NCBI GenBank assembly: GCA_020465985.1
Contig: JAANYP010007920.1
Span: 268,501-332,500, forward strand
Length of the DNA: 64,000 bases
Direction of reading: 5' to 3'
DNA from: Centrapalus pauciflorus
Lineage: Eukaryota; Streptophyta; Magnoliopsida; Asterales; Asteraceae
Below the pieces are notes generated by a model. It did no database searches. It worked only from the letters and a program-made list of their open reading frames with translations, and was not told the origin of the DNA. Of the stretch, positions 1 through 11,383 are shown one piece after another (position 1 is the stretch's first letter; each line of letters begins with the position of its first letter). The position numbers and the translations under genes were made by a program.

Positions 1-120
1 AGAAGAAAGTGATTTAAGAAATCCTGGGATTTTAAATCTTTACTAAAATGTGCGAAACAAACATAGGATTTTAAATGCAAATCCCAATGAATCCTAGGAA
101 ATCCACGAACCAAACGTCCA
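1..120. mobile_element. Tourist-like MITE, right part (cut by window edge)
   Basis: The right end reads as the terminal inverted repeat ATCCACGAACCAAACG, the same terminus as the complete copy at 24974-25287. The interior repeats the words ATCCTGGGATTTTAAAT and TTTAAATGCAAATCC found there. The left end lies outside the window. The three bases after it are TTG where the family target TTA would be expected, so the target site has decayed. Non-coding. Confidence 0.75.
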
Positions 121-944
121 TTGTTGATGCATTTGTGAAATTGTAGTTGATAAATGTTAATTGAGGTCTCGTGAAGCAATAGAGACAAGATTCATCAACG
201 GATTCAGCTTAAAAGGTAACAATATTGATGTTTGGGGTTCTTGAGAGTCTTCTTAATTTTTAGTTAAATCTAGAGTTAAAAGTATGTTATTGTTAAGGAA
301 AATGACTTAGAAACACTCCATATATGTTAGATTATCATTGGTATGGATTTCATGTTGATAGAAATGAACTTGGTGAATTTTTGAGCAAAACTCATAGGTC
401 TCGATGTGCTTAACTGCATGTCGACTCGTAAAGTCGAACCTGCGAGTCACTATGAACATCAACCTGGAAAATTTTTCTAAGTAATTATGAAAACTCGGGT
501 GGGGGGAATCGATCTTCAGATGGGACCCAAACTTCGTATGGGGATCCGAACTTCGGATGGGTTTTCTTTCAGATGTTAATTGAACTTCTAAGGCGGAATC
601 TGAAATTCGGACCTCCACTCGGCGAGTCGAGGTGGGTGACTCGGCGAGTCGGTCTCAGGAACGCGAACTTCGTATCTGATATAGGGGATCCTAACTTTTG
701 GATTAAAAATCAGAATTTTGAGATAACATTTACTTTATATAAGAATTTCGGATGATGGGAACTTCGGACCAAGTAAAGATCCAAACTTTGGGTTTTATTT
801 ATAAACTTCGAATGGTGGATCCGAAGTTGGACTTTAACTTGAAAATTTTAATTAAAATTAATAACAATTGGGAACTGATGGTATTGTCCTACTACTGATA
901 TGACAGGTCCCTTGTCCGGTTGAAAGCCCTTCAAATAACAACCT
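121..944. repeat. Non-coding stretch with degenerate AACTTCGGAT array
   Basis: No gene is recognisable here. Between about 505 and 835 the words GATCCGAACTTCGGATGG, AACTTCGTATGG, AAATTCGGACC and AACTTCGAATGG recur irregularly, giving a decayed minisatellite. CTCGGCGAGTCG occurs twice near 620-650. Short frames on both strands in this stretch look like by-products of the repeats. Confidence 0.5.
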
Positions 945-1241
945 ACAAATTAAGTAGGTTGTTATTTGAAGTGAATTCGCGTGGTTTTTCAAAAATAACT
1001 TAAACTTTAATGCAACGGAATTCAAAAACAAATTCACGACGAGATCACATCAATAACCATATGATAAGCTAAAATAAATACATGAAAGAAAGTACCTTTT
1101 ACTTTGATTGCATGAACACGTGCGAATGAAATGCTCTCAGTATCCACCGGAGATAACACGATCGAGTGGCGCCGGATATGTAATCGAGAACGCGAAAAAC
1201 AAACAAACACGCACAAAAAATGTGTTAAATTCGGCCAACAA
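945..1241 (+). repeat. Repeat unit R, copy A, segment 1
   Basis: This segment matches 37003-37267 in the same orientation. Shared words include GCTCTC-GTATCCA, GATAACACGATCGAGTG and ATCGAGAACG. It continues to ATTCGGCCAACAA, which reappears in copy B only after that copy's Helitron, at about 40004. Copy A carries extra bases around 1083-1130 that B lacks. No coding content is visible, and what R is remains unknown. Confidence 0.8.
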
Positions 1242-1640
1242 TCTATACTCCTTTATAATTCATTTAGGTGAAAAGTCTTAAAAACAAGTTTTTATGCATA
1301 GTGTACAAGTTTTTAAAACACAATGCTGAATTTCAAGAGGTACAATAGTATAAAGCTCAATGTACAAATGGTTAAGGCGCAGGATTTCAAATTTCAATCT
1401 CAACATTCATCGACACATGCACCCGTACAGATTTCTTGGGAACACGCCAAAACCACCACCGCTCCCGATACCGTCTCCTCTTCTTCCACAAAACAAGCAC
1501 GCATCCTCCATGGTGTACCAAGATGAAACCATCTACGTTACATCCGTCCACCCTCACCGCCACTTTAGCTCATAACACTTAGGAGCAGAAATCACATTCT
1601 TTCTATCACGTCTCCCTCTCTCTGTAACCCTCCCAGAGAG

Positions 1641-2085
1641 TTGCCGCAATTGCAGAAAGGAGCACAACAACAGCATACAACCATGAGAACCTCCATCATA
1701 GAACAAACCTCCGTCAAGAAGAAAACAACAATGAGATCGGTTTCTTGTTCAAGCCCTAAATTGAAGACTAAGGGTGTTCCGGTGAGTTCTGAAGTTTCTC
1801 ACCACCCTAAAACCTTGTTGATTTTTTTGTATTTTATATGTATAATATGTTGTTAGACCTATATTTCTGTTGGGCTTGATCTCTTTGTAATTGATATATT
1901 GGAATTTATTGTAATTTTGGTTTTGAGTTCTTGGATTGGCGTTCTATTAGAATCTAACTCATCTTTATAACAGACTGCCAAGGGTCCAAAAGTCTATAGC
2001 GCTGCAGTTTCTGCTACTGCTGATAATCTTCCTGGAAAAGACGGAGAAAAAAAGATTAAGCTGCACACACTTTTATTGTTGTCTT
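1641..2085 (+). pseudogene. Exon-like fragments of an unidentified gene inside Helitron H1
   Basis: A frame with ATG codons at 1683 and 1731 runs to CCGGTGAGT near 1779, a good donor. After an AT-rich stretch, ATAACAG near 1974 is a good acceptor and the same frame continues (TAKGPKVYSAAVSATADN...) to a stop at about 2085. The putative peptide is basic and serine-rich. A further exon-like piece with AG and GTATG borders lies at 3709-3797. I do not recognise the family. Placement inside a Helitron suggests captured, non-functional exons. Splicing is inferred only. Confidence 0.3.
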
Positions 2086-5041
2086 GACTATGCACAGGTT
2101 CCCTTCTGTTTATCTTTTTTAATAATGAGTTCAACATATGATTTATTAATTCTGATCTAATCAGAATTCAATATGAAAGTTTTGGAAGAGTAGTTTCACC
2201 TATTCGGTTATTTTTATTACCAAGTTTTTCCAGTGATACTGTCTTTGGTGTCTTGTGAGGTTAGTTAAATAGAATTAAAACATGATGCACATTATTCTAT
2301 TTCTCACTATATAAGAACCCGAAAACCAGCAAACAAATAACACAAACGTCTCATAGATTGTGTACTGTATTCTAAAATTATTGTGTTAACTTTTAGTGCT
2401 GCGTTTTTTTCCGCAATTCTTGTTAGCTATAAAGTTTGAGTGCAAAACATTAAACTACTTTAACCGTCCAATTTGTATCCTATGATGTTTTTTCCTTCAA
2501 ATTTCCCCATTTCTAAAGGAGGGACAGTTCAGCATTAAGACAGATTGTCAGTTTATTTGGACCGACTATTCTGAGTTCATGACCTGTGTAGATGACTAGA
2601 GAGGACAAACAGATCATAGTTTTTCTGGCAACATTTCCTTAACTGCTTATATTTTTATGTATTACCTGGTTTTTGTGTTTGAGAAAGTTTAAAGTTATAT
2701 ATTACTAGAACCTATAATTCTGCATATATTAACACTACTTGCACTAATCCTAACAGGCTATCATTAATCTGACAAATTGTGAGGGTTTAATTTTTTTTAA
2801 AACATTAAGGAGATGAGTTACATAAAATTTGATAATATAGTGAAGGCATTCTGTTTGTCTATAACTCTATTTGGTTGATTAGAATTCCCTGTTTGTTATC
2901 TATTGCATTTTGCTTGTATGTGTAACTACCTGGAATATGTTGTATTCTTAGTGAAGGTGGTGTCAGTTTCATTCTATCAACTTACTCTATTGGATCGCCA
3001 AATATTGCTCCAAATGTATGAACCTGCACCTTAGGGATTTAGATTTTGTGGGTTCTATTCGAATAAAATGAACTGTAACAGTACAGATCATCCGTCTATA
3101 TTATTTTCTATGTCAGAGAATTTTATTGGGAGTCGAGTCAAATGTATAAAAGTTTTGAACTATGAAGTTAAGTTTATTTTTGCTCACTGAGAAAAAAATC
3201 GATAAATACATTTAACTCGATAAATACTTGTTGAAGTTACATTACTATGAGAAATTATGTTGACCTAAAATAATGAAGACATGATTCATATTTGAATTTA
3301 AACAGTTCTATCTGATTTTTTAACGTGCTAAGTGAACTCTAATCATGAGAAGGCACGATGACTGGGAGTCCTATTCTCTATTATACACTTTGGTAAACTG
3401 GCAGTACAATTTTTTAGTAAACATTTTCATTATATAACATTATAAGTTATAACTCATGAACTGGATTTTAATGTATAAGATGATTTTAATGTCAGTACTT
3501 GTAGATGTATAAGAGGCCAGTAGAAGACCCTGCTGGCTTTTGGTATATTGAATCAGAATTTAATTTGTGACAGAGGCATTTGTACACTTCATATAAATTT
3601 TACATGTTTGGTGACTTTGGTCTACTTGTGTACAACTGTGTGTGGGAAACCTTTGGGAATTGTTCTTTTCTGGAAGTTGAACCTCTGATTTTATTATTTC
3701 TGTTCCTAGGTGGTCTTCAGAATCTGGTTCTCGTAAGATTGGATCTCTAGAACTACATGAATGTTGGCTGAATACATCTCTGAATCACCAGAAGCGGTAT
3801 GTCTTTTATAAACTTTAGGCTAACAGAACTTATTGCCTCTGATCCCATTTATCATCACCATCCATTAGGGTGAAGTATATAACAGTGGTCTAAGGTGAAT
3901 TTTTTGTACCCAACCACGAATAATTTTTGAGTGACAACCCTTTTAAGATTTATTGACATGTTACCAACTTACAATACATAAAATAAAGCCAATGGGGTTC
4001 TTTGTATTCAAGTGCAAAAAGTTAAGGCTTTCTTGTATATGGGATAAACACCTAGGATATGAAACATCAAACAAGAATATATTCAATAAAAACAATCATA
4101 GTAAAAAGTAATAAAAAAGACACTTCTGCAATCCTTCAATTCAGTTTCTTTTGTTCTTACCAATACATCGGGATTTACGTTTCAAATAATCTAACTCATT
4201 TATTTGAATTAAAAGATTTGAACATCTTGAACAACTTTTAGCACGGTGCTTTTACTTTGTTAGTTTTTTCCTTTTTCCTTATTATTTTTTAATGTTGATG
4301 GTTTGATTTCTATTTTTGGGTCCTGAAGGCAAAGTTTTTGCATTAAATATCATCCGCAATATGTTATCACCCAGGCTTTCAGATACAATGGCATTTTTTG
4401 GGGGCACATGCTACATAAAACCTTTTGGATGACCAAATTAAGTATGTTATTAAAAGTTCTTTGCAGGATATGGCTAGAGTGTGTTTCTATTTTGCAAGGG
4501 GTAGAAATCCAAAAAAGATTGCTTCCACACATGTGAACTTTATGGAAAAGGTTAGCTTTTATCTTTTTGTTTTTCAAAGATAAACGTTACATGCTTAGTT
4601 CAATTGTAACTGCTGGAAATGAAAAAGAAATTATGTCGGGTTTTTATAACATATCTTCGTCCAAAAAAGTTTAAGTTTTTAACCGTGAAAATGAAAAGGA
4701 AAGTACATCGGGTTTTTATAACATAATCCTTTTGAGTATATTCTTGCTATTTATTGATGTTTCATATTTTAACTGTCTTCTTCCTTTGTGACCAGTTCTT
4801 TCATAATGCTATTGGGAGCAATGTTCCCTGATCTTGTTTCTTGTCGGTGAAAGCAAGTTCAGATTTGCTTTGTTCAGGTTAATCAGTTTTACCAAATTAT
4901 TGTTAATAACAGTTTTATGTTGATCTAGCTTTTTGTTCCTCTTACATTAAAATACAAACTGGACGTGTGAGACAAAAAATTGTATATTTGTACTTCTGTT
5001 TCTATAGTCATCTAGGCACTATGGCACTTTTGATACACACA

Positions 5042-5600
5042 AATAAATGTGTGGCAAATTTTTGGCTCGCTGCAATGAAGTCCAATGAAGTGCTAGCTGA
5101 TGAGGTGTTTAAATAAGAAACTAACTTTTCTACACATATTTGTTGAAGTCTCACATATATTTATTGCCAACTGTTTTTCTTTTCTGAGGTAGATATCTGA
5201 GGCTGATGAAGGAGCTCTACTGTATCTTAAAGATGGTAAGTGGTCTAGAATTGCTGGTGCTAAGAGTTTTAAGCTTGAACTCTTTGATCCCAATCTTTAC
5301 TTTAAGAAATCTGTGCTGAAGAAAACATACGAGATGATTAATGAGTATTTCAGAGAAAGCAATCGGGTATTATGTTCTTTCTTTAATTCATATTCTTTGG
5401 GACGTTTATCTCTGCATTGTTGGTTATGTCATTTATAAGTTTCTGCTCTATTGGTTTTGTCTCAGGTCTTATTTTTTCATGGAATATTGTAGAACGGAGA
5501 GCGAAATTTTTGACCTAAAAGGTTCTGACTTTTGAGGAAGAAAGTTAAGAAGACTGTGTTCCCAATTGCGTAGCACTTCTCAATTGCATATCCTAACACT
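5042..5600 (+). pseudogene. NAP1: NAP1-like histone chaperone gene fragment (captured, broken)
   Basis: Three exon-like pieces follow the order of plant nucleosome assembly protein 1. The first encodes FWLAAMKSNEVLADE (5060-5104) and ends at a GT donor. The second (5193-5366) begins ISEADEGALLYLKD, continues through KWSRI and FKLELFDPNLYFKKSVL to KKTYEMINE, then shifts frame and continues as SEKAIG before a GTATTATG donor. The third (about 5510-5600) carries a KFLT-stop-KVL stretch and a lysine-rich tail. NAP1 proteins bind H2A-H2B and help assemble nucleosomes. Only the central part of the domain is present. The frameshift near 5345, the in-frame stop and the missing ends make it non-functional. 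It lies near the 3' end of Helitron H1 in the element's own orientation. Confidence 0.75.
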
Positions 5601-6233
5601 GTGTTTGCACTTTGCTTACTCACTATGGTGCAATTTATTACAGGTGCGAGATGGATTAGTTGCTGGACTATGCAGGTGATGTAGTCGTAATATAAAGTAA
5701 GTTGCCGTTTTAAGTAGTTTAGAATTATTGTCATTTTGACGTAGTTTTTACTTTGCATGGTTTTATGAGTTATCCATCTGTTATGTAACCTCCTTTTCGT
5801 TATTATTTATCTAGCAATAGGTGTATGGTGTATCTTTTGGTTGACAAAATATAGTAAGAAAACATGTGGTCAATATTGTTCTCTCTTTGTGTTTTGGCTA
5901 TTGAAAGTCATTCTTGTTGTTGAATCTCGACTTATGCTCTTAAATCTTTGTAGCTCTATTTTTTAGTAGTTTTGATGTTAGAGATGTGAACAAAGCCAGA
6001 AAGAGACCCTCTTTAATTGCAGAACATGTTAAGTTTTTTTACTTTACTAAAAACGAAATTGCATTTTGAAATTTAAACATAATATCAATTATATGTTCAT
6101 TTGAAGATGATATTGCCTAAAACCAAATTTTATCTTCTTTTTATATCTTCAACCAATGATATATTATTCAATGAACACATAATCACATAGAAACTATTAT
6201 TGTCGTCGACGCTTTGCGCGGATACACTACTAG

Positions 6234-6330
6234 TAATGATCAATGGGTGGCCGATTTTTTACCATTAAATAACAGAAGAGTTTTGTTTTTATTAAACTCT
6301 TAATTATTATTTAAAAGTTTATGTAATTAT
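6234..6330 (+). repeat. Repeat unit R, copy A, segment 2
   Basis: This segment matches 40020-40105 in copy B. The shared run includes AGAGTTTTGTTTTTATTAAA and TTATTATTTAAAAGT. It ends with ATTAT (6326-6330), which is the target duplication of the adjacent copia element and recurs at 11345-11349. Confidence 0.85.
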
Positions 6331-6453
6331 TATTAACGGACTTTTATTATATATGTCTTTTAGCATTTTGGGTTTAGGCCCATTATTTCTTTTGTATTAT
6401 TTATATCATTGTTGTTAATGAGAAAAGGGCAAGAGAGTTTATACCAAATTACA
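6331..6453 (+). repeat. 5' LTR of Copia-1
   Basis: 123 bp, nearly identical to 11222-11344. It ends TTACA immediately before the tRNA-Met primer-binding site. No convincing TATA box stands out in so short an LTR, though TATTATATATG near 6348 could serve. Confidence 0.92.
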
Positions 6454-6464
6454 TGGTATCAGAG
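6454..6464 (+). other. Primer-binding site of Copia-1 (initiator tRNA-Met)
   Basis: TGGTATCAGAG directly follows the LTR end ACA and is complementary to the 3' end of plant initiator tRNA-Met, as in most plant copia elements. Confidence 0.9.
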
Positions 6465-7059
6465 AAACCCTAATCCTCTCCTAACCCTAACCCTAATTCT
6501 CTCCTCTCCTTCTCCCTCCCTCCCTGTATCTCCGGCCGGCGACCTGCCGCCTCCGCCGCCGCCTGAAAGTCGCTGTTCTCCTTCTATGTTCCTAAATATT
6601 TCTGCATCAACCCTAAGCGCTGCCTGAAAGCCGCCGCACGCCTGAAACTGCCGCTCACCTGCAACCCTAAGCGCCGCCTGAAACCCTAATCGCCTGAAAC
6701 TTCAATCGTCTGAAACCCTAACCGTTCCTCCACCGTTTCTGTATCCGCCGCCTGAAAAACCCCCTCCAACCCGCCGGCTGAAAACTTCCACGACGCCGCC
6801 GCCTCTAAACCCTAGGCGCCGCCGCCGTCGCACCACCTAAATCCCCTTCCTCCTCAACCGTCGATCGCCATCATCGTCTATCTGAAACCCCTAGCCGCCC
6901 CCCCCCCCCCTATCTTTTTTCCTTTATGTTCCGTGAACCCTAGATGAATCTGCCGCCTCTAACCCTAGGTGCCGCCGCCAAACCCTAGCCGCCCCCCCTC
7001 TTCTTTTTCCTTTCTGTTCAGGCGCCAACAGCCGCCAACACCCGCCGCCGCCTACTTAA
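6465..7059 (+). other. Copia-1 leader with telomere-like and CCGCCTGAAA repeats
   Basis: The stretch between the primer site and the gag ATG is C-rich on this strand. It contains a run of CCTAACCCTAACCCTAA near 6480 and many dispersed AAACCCTA words, identical to the plant telomere repeat. CCGCCTGAAA-type words recur across 6550-6780. A run of about 13 C lies at 6898-6910. Short frames across this leader are by-products of the repeats. Confidence 0.75.
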
Positions 7060-10000
7060 ATGTCAGGAACAAATTCTCCCACCTCCACCTTCAATGCCGA
7101 CAAAGCATTTGGCGTTACCAACATCAAAACTCACGTTCCCCTAGTCTTGGATCTTGATCAACTTAATTATGATGCTTGGTGTGAACTATTTACCTCTCAT
7201 TGTGATAGTTTTGGGGTTCTAGGTTTTCTTGATGGCACTATAACTAGCAACCCCGAAACACTTGCTGAATGGAAACGCTTGGATTCCCTGGTGAAAGTCT
7301 GGATTTATGGCTCGATCTCCACCTCTCTATTGCAAACGGTGTTGAAAAGGAACGCGACCTCCCATTCTGTTTGGACCGATCTACACAACCTTATCCACGA
7401 TAACAAGGAAGCTCGTGTCATGGAAATTCAAGAAGAACTCCGCTCTCTCGAATTGGGTAATCAATCTATTACTGAGTATTTTAAGAAAATTAAAATGGCT
7501 GCTGATCTTCTTGCAAATATTGACCAACCCATAGAAGAAAAAACTTTGGTTATGTATGTTGTGGCTGGTTTAGGAGATAAATACGATAATGTTGCAAGTA
7601 TTATTCGCCATAGCAAATCCCCACCCTCGCTTCTTGAAACCCGCTCCATGCTCATCCTAGAAGAATCCCGCTTAAACCGCAAACAAACTCGAGCCAACCA
7701 TCATAATACCCCTTCCGCTCCAACAGTTCTACTTGCCTCATCCTCCCATAACCCGGCTCCGAAACAAATATGTAGAAACTACCAACGTGGCCCGTGTCGT
7801 TTTGGTGACAAGTGTCGATTTCTTCATATTAAACCCAACCCATCATTCTCACCATCATACTCACCACATAACACCCACCCACGACCACATACCCCAAGGC
7901 CCCAACCCCCACCCCCTGCGGCTCATACCCCTAGTCTTCTCGGCCCCACACCACTTACCCCACGACCCCCTTTGCCTCCCTCATCTGCACCACCACCCTC
8001 TCAACATGGTTACTGGACCTTTGTTCCCTACACTCATCAGCCCACTACTCTTCCACAAGCCTTTAGCACGATGACATTGCAGCCACCCTCCCCGGGTGAG
8101 GACTCTGGATGGTACATGGATACGGGCGCTACTTCACATCTATCGGCAGGTACAAGTAATCTTACTACTGTTTTTAATAATAATGCATTAATTTCATCTA
8201 TATTTGTTGGCAACGGAGCATCCATTCCTGTTACTAATACTGGTCATAGCATCTTGTCATCCTCCCCTCGTCCCCTTCACTTAAAACATGTCCTTGTCAC
8301 TCCCCAAATAGTCAAAAACCTTGTATCTGTTCGTCGTTTTACACGTGACAATAAATGTACAGTTGAATTTGATGAGTTTGGTTTTTCTGTGAAGGATTAC
8401 CTGACCAAGAAGCTACTCCACCGCTGTGATAGCAATGGAGATCTGTACCCGTTCACCACCAATACCCAGCTTGCTTTTCTTTCCTTCAGTCATTCCACGT
8501 GGCACCAACGACTCGGTCATCCCGGCGAGGAAGTGCTACGTTGTCTAGTTTCTTGCAATTTAATTCGTTGTAATAATCCAAAGACTTTGACTTTGTGCCA
8601 TGCTTGTCAACTTGGCAAAAATGTTAAGCTTCCCTTTATTTCTTCTAGTACTGTGGTTGATAATGCTTTTGATATTATTCATTCGGATTTATGGACTTCT
8701 CCAATTCCGAGTGTTGGTGGTTTTAACTATTATGTTCTTTTTCTAGATCATTATACTCATTTTCTTTGGGTTTATCCGCTTAAGCAAAAATCAGATGCGT
8801 TTTCAAAATTTGTTCAATTTCGAGCATATGTGCAAACCCAGTTCAATAAACAAATAAAAGCTTTTCAATGTGACCATGGCGGTGAATTTGATAACTCCCA
8901 ACAACACACCTTGTTTAAAAATAATGGCATTCAATTCCGTTCTTCATGCCCAAAAACTTCTCAACAAAATGGGAAATCTGAACGTATGATTCGCACAATT
9001 AACAATCATATCTGCACCCTCCTCTTCCAAGCCTCCCTGCCTCCTAATTTTTGGGTCGAAGCCCTATTTATGGCTGTTCACTTACTAAACATTCTACCAT
9101 CTTCTGCAATCAATAATGAAATCCCTTTCACTAAATTATTCAACAAACAACCAATCTTCAACCATCTTCGAATCTTTGGCTGTCTATGTTACCCGCACAC
9201 CTTCCCCTCTCATAAATTACAACCTCGCTCCTCCCCTTGCATCTTTCTCAGCTACCCCACTGATCATCGTGGTTATCGCTGCTTTCAACCTACCACCAAC
9301 AAAGTCATAATCTCTCGTCACGTAACCTTTGATGAATCTCAATTCCCAAATACCTCACTTACCTCTACCCCCCCATCGTACTCATTTCTCGATAGTCTTT
9401 CCCCTATTGCTCGTAACATTCTCACAACTCCTCAAAGCACTCCACCTCCCACAGTCATACAACCTCCTACATCCCTTAACACTGAAACTCCTCCCACCGA
9501 TTCTCTCAATAACTCTCCAACTCAACCTCAACTCAACCCCACTTCCCCCTCTTCATCTACTCAACCTGAAACCACCCTACCCCCACCTCTCGCAAACCCC
9601 TCTCACCCCATGGTTACCCGATCTCGCTCCGACATTCATAAACCCGTTCAACGTCTTAACCTTCTTGCGTCTCACATTGCTCCCCTCCCTACTTCTCATA
9701 TTCAAGCTCTTCAAATTCCCAATTGGCACAATGCTATGACAGATGAATTTAATGCATTAATTAAAAACAGTACGTGGAAACTTGTACCACGCCCAAAAGG
9801 TGTTAATATAGTTCGCTCCATGTGGTTATTTAGACATAAATTCAATGCAGATGGCTCCCTTAATCGCTATAAGGCTCGGTTGGTAGCCAATGGTCGAAGT
9901 CAACAACAGGGTATTGATTGCCACGAAACATTTAGTCCTGTTGTCAAACCAGCCACCATACGTACCGTTCTGAGCATTGCGGTATGTCACAACTGGCCCA

Positions 10001-11227
10001 TTCATCAACTTGACGTGAAAAATGCCTTCTCAACGGACATTTATTCGAAACGGTATACATGCATCAACCCCGGGATTCAAAGACATCACACATCCTGATC
10101 ATGTCTGTCTGTTACAGAAATCATTATACGGCCTTAAACAGGCCCCTCGTGCATGGTTTCAACGATTTGCGAATTTTGCCACTCGCATTGGATTCTCTCA
10201 CAGCAAAACCGATACCTCACTGTTTATTTTTCGTCGGGGATCCGATATTGCATACTTGCTCATCTATGTTGATGACATCATTCTTACTGCTTCCTCCTCG
10301 CCTCTCTTGCAAAAAGTCATTGCTTTACTTCATCGTAAGTTTTCTATGACCGATCTCGGTCCTCTTAACTACTTTCTTGGAATCTCAGTGGTTCGTTCAG
10401 CTTCAGATCTTTTCTTGTCTCAATCCAAGTATGCTTTGGAAATTTTAGAACGGGCTCACATGGCTAACTGCAATCCATGTCGCACACTGGTTGATACTGA
10501 CAGCAAACTAGGACCTGAAGGCCCCCCCGTGTCTGATTTAGTTCTTTATCGTAGCCTAGCCGGGGCCCTTCAGTACCTCACATTCACCAGACCGGATATT
10601 GCTTACTCAGTTCAGCAGCTATGTCTCTACATGCATGACCCTCGTGAACCACATCTTAATGCTATGAAACGTGTCTTGCGCTACATACGTGGAACAATTG
10701 ATCTTGGGCTTCAGCTTTTCCGTTCGACCACCTCCCAGCTAACCGCTTATACTGATGCTGACTGGGCAGGCTGTCCGGCCACTCGTCGATCCACATCTGG
10801 ATATTGCGTGTTCTTAGGTGATAATCTTCTCTCTTGGTCCACAAAACGCCAAGATACCACATCCAGATCTAGTGCCGAAGCAGAATACAGAGGTGTTGCT
10901 AATGTTGTTGCTGAACTCTCTTGGGTACGGAATCTTCTTTGCGAACTTCACTTTCCCCTCCAAACGGCTTCCATAGTCTACTGTGACAATATCAGTGCCG
11001 TATACATGTCAGCAAATCCGGTTCAACATCAGCGAACCAAGCACATTGAGATTGACATTCACTTTGTTCGGGATAAAGTAGCTACCGGTCATGTTCGCGT
11101 CTTACACGTGCCGTCGAGATTTCAGTATGCCGACATATTCACTAAGGGCCTTCCGTATCAGCTTTTTGCAGATTTTCGTTCCAGTTTGAGTGTTCGTTCT
11201 CCCCCTCAAACTGCGGGGGACTATTAA
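7060..11227 (+). pseudogene. Copia-1 gag-pol polyprotein gene, frameshifted in RT
   Basis: The first frame (7060-10098, 1012 codons) encodes gag with LDQLNYDAWC near the start and a C-X7-C-X5-C-X3-H zinc finger at residues 238-256. Next come an aspartic protease site DTGA at residue 354, the pre-integrase motif WHQRLGHP, and an integrase core with D543, D605 and E641, the last two spaced as DDx35E. A proline- and serine-rich linker leads into reverse transcriptase (YKARLVANG). Near 10024-10034 and again near 10061-10074 single bases appear to have been lost in C-rich runs. The rest of RT and RNase H follow in the frame 10022-11227, with the YVDD catalytic motif at 10265-10276 and RNase H words TDADWAG and SSAEAEY. 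The final stop lies at the 3' LTR border. Apart from the two slips the protein looks complete, so the element was probably active recently. Confidence 0.93.
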
Positions 11228-11344
11228 CGGACTTTTATTATATATGTCTTTTAGCATTTTGGGTTTAGGCCCATTATTCCTTTTGTATTATTTATATCAT
11301 TGTTGTTAATGAGAAAAGGGCAAGAGAGTTTATACCAAATTACA
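11222..11344 (+). repeat. 3' LTR of Copia-1
   Basis: 123 bp, differing from the 5' LTR at one base (TTATTCC against TTATTTC). It is followed by the target duplication ATTAT. Confidence 0.92.
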
Positions 11345-11349
11345 ATTAT

Positions 11350-11383
11350 CTCTAATTATTTACGTCTTGAATTATCCATTTAA
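11350..11383 (+). repeat. Repeat unit R, copy A, segment 3
   Basis: A short segment (CTCTAATTATTTACGTC and GAATTATCCATTTAA) between Copia-1 and the Helitron run. It matches copy B at 40107-40140, where the sequence continues uninterrupted. Confidence 0.8.

Larger units (their letters stand above)
1242..6233 (+). mobile_element. Helitron H1 carrying gene fragments
   Basis: The left end is TCTATACTCC preceded by A1241. The right end is CACTACTAG followed by T6234. This fits the Helitron rule of a 5' TC, a 3' CTRR and insertion between A and T. A short GC-rich imperfect palindrome (GACGCTTTGCGCG) lies about 10 bp before the 3' end, where Helitrons carry a hairpin. Copy B of repeat R holds the uninterrupted site at 40004-40040, where CGGCTAACAATAATAATCATCAATGGGG runs through without the insert. 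The 4,992-bp body contains exon-like pieces (1641-2085, 3709-3797) and a NAP1 fragment (5042-5600). Nothing like a Rep/helicase protein is visible, so it is non-autonomous. The rest of the body (2086-3708, 3798-5041, 5601-6180) is AT-rich and intron-like with no recognised gene. Confidence 0.85.
6331..11344 (+). mobile_element. Copia-1: Ty1/copia retrotransposon with 123-bp LTRs
   Basis: Two 123-bp LTRs (6331-6453 and 11222-11344) differ at one position by eye. They are flanked by the 5-bp duplication ATTAT (6326-6330, 11345-11349). A primer-binding site for initiator tRNA-Met (TGGTATCAGAG) starts at 6454. A purine-rich tract (CTGCGGGGGAC) abuts the 3' LTR. The LTRs start TATTAA rather than the usual TG, but end in ACA. 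Copy B of repeat R is unoccupied at this site (about 40100-40115). The order gag-PR-IN-RT-RH defines copia. Short LTRs and gag type suggest the Ale/Retrofit group, which is a guess. Near-identical LTRs indicate a recent insertion. Confidence 0.95.

Noticed and set aside
307..618. 103-codon minus-strand frame
   Set aside because: Overlaps the degenerate AACTTCGGAT array, shows no domain and has no counterpart elsewhere.
5477..5758. 93-codon minus-strand frame over the NAP1 fragment
   Set aside because: Antisense shadow of intron and exon sequence inside Helitron H1.
9329..9739. 136-codon frame overlapping Copia-1 pol in another frame
   Set aside because: Leucine- and proline-rich shadow of the low-complexity linker between integrase and reverse transcriptase.
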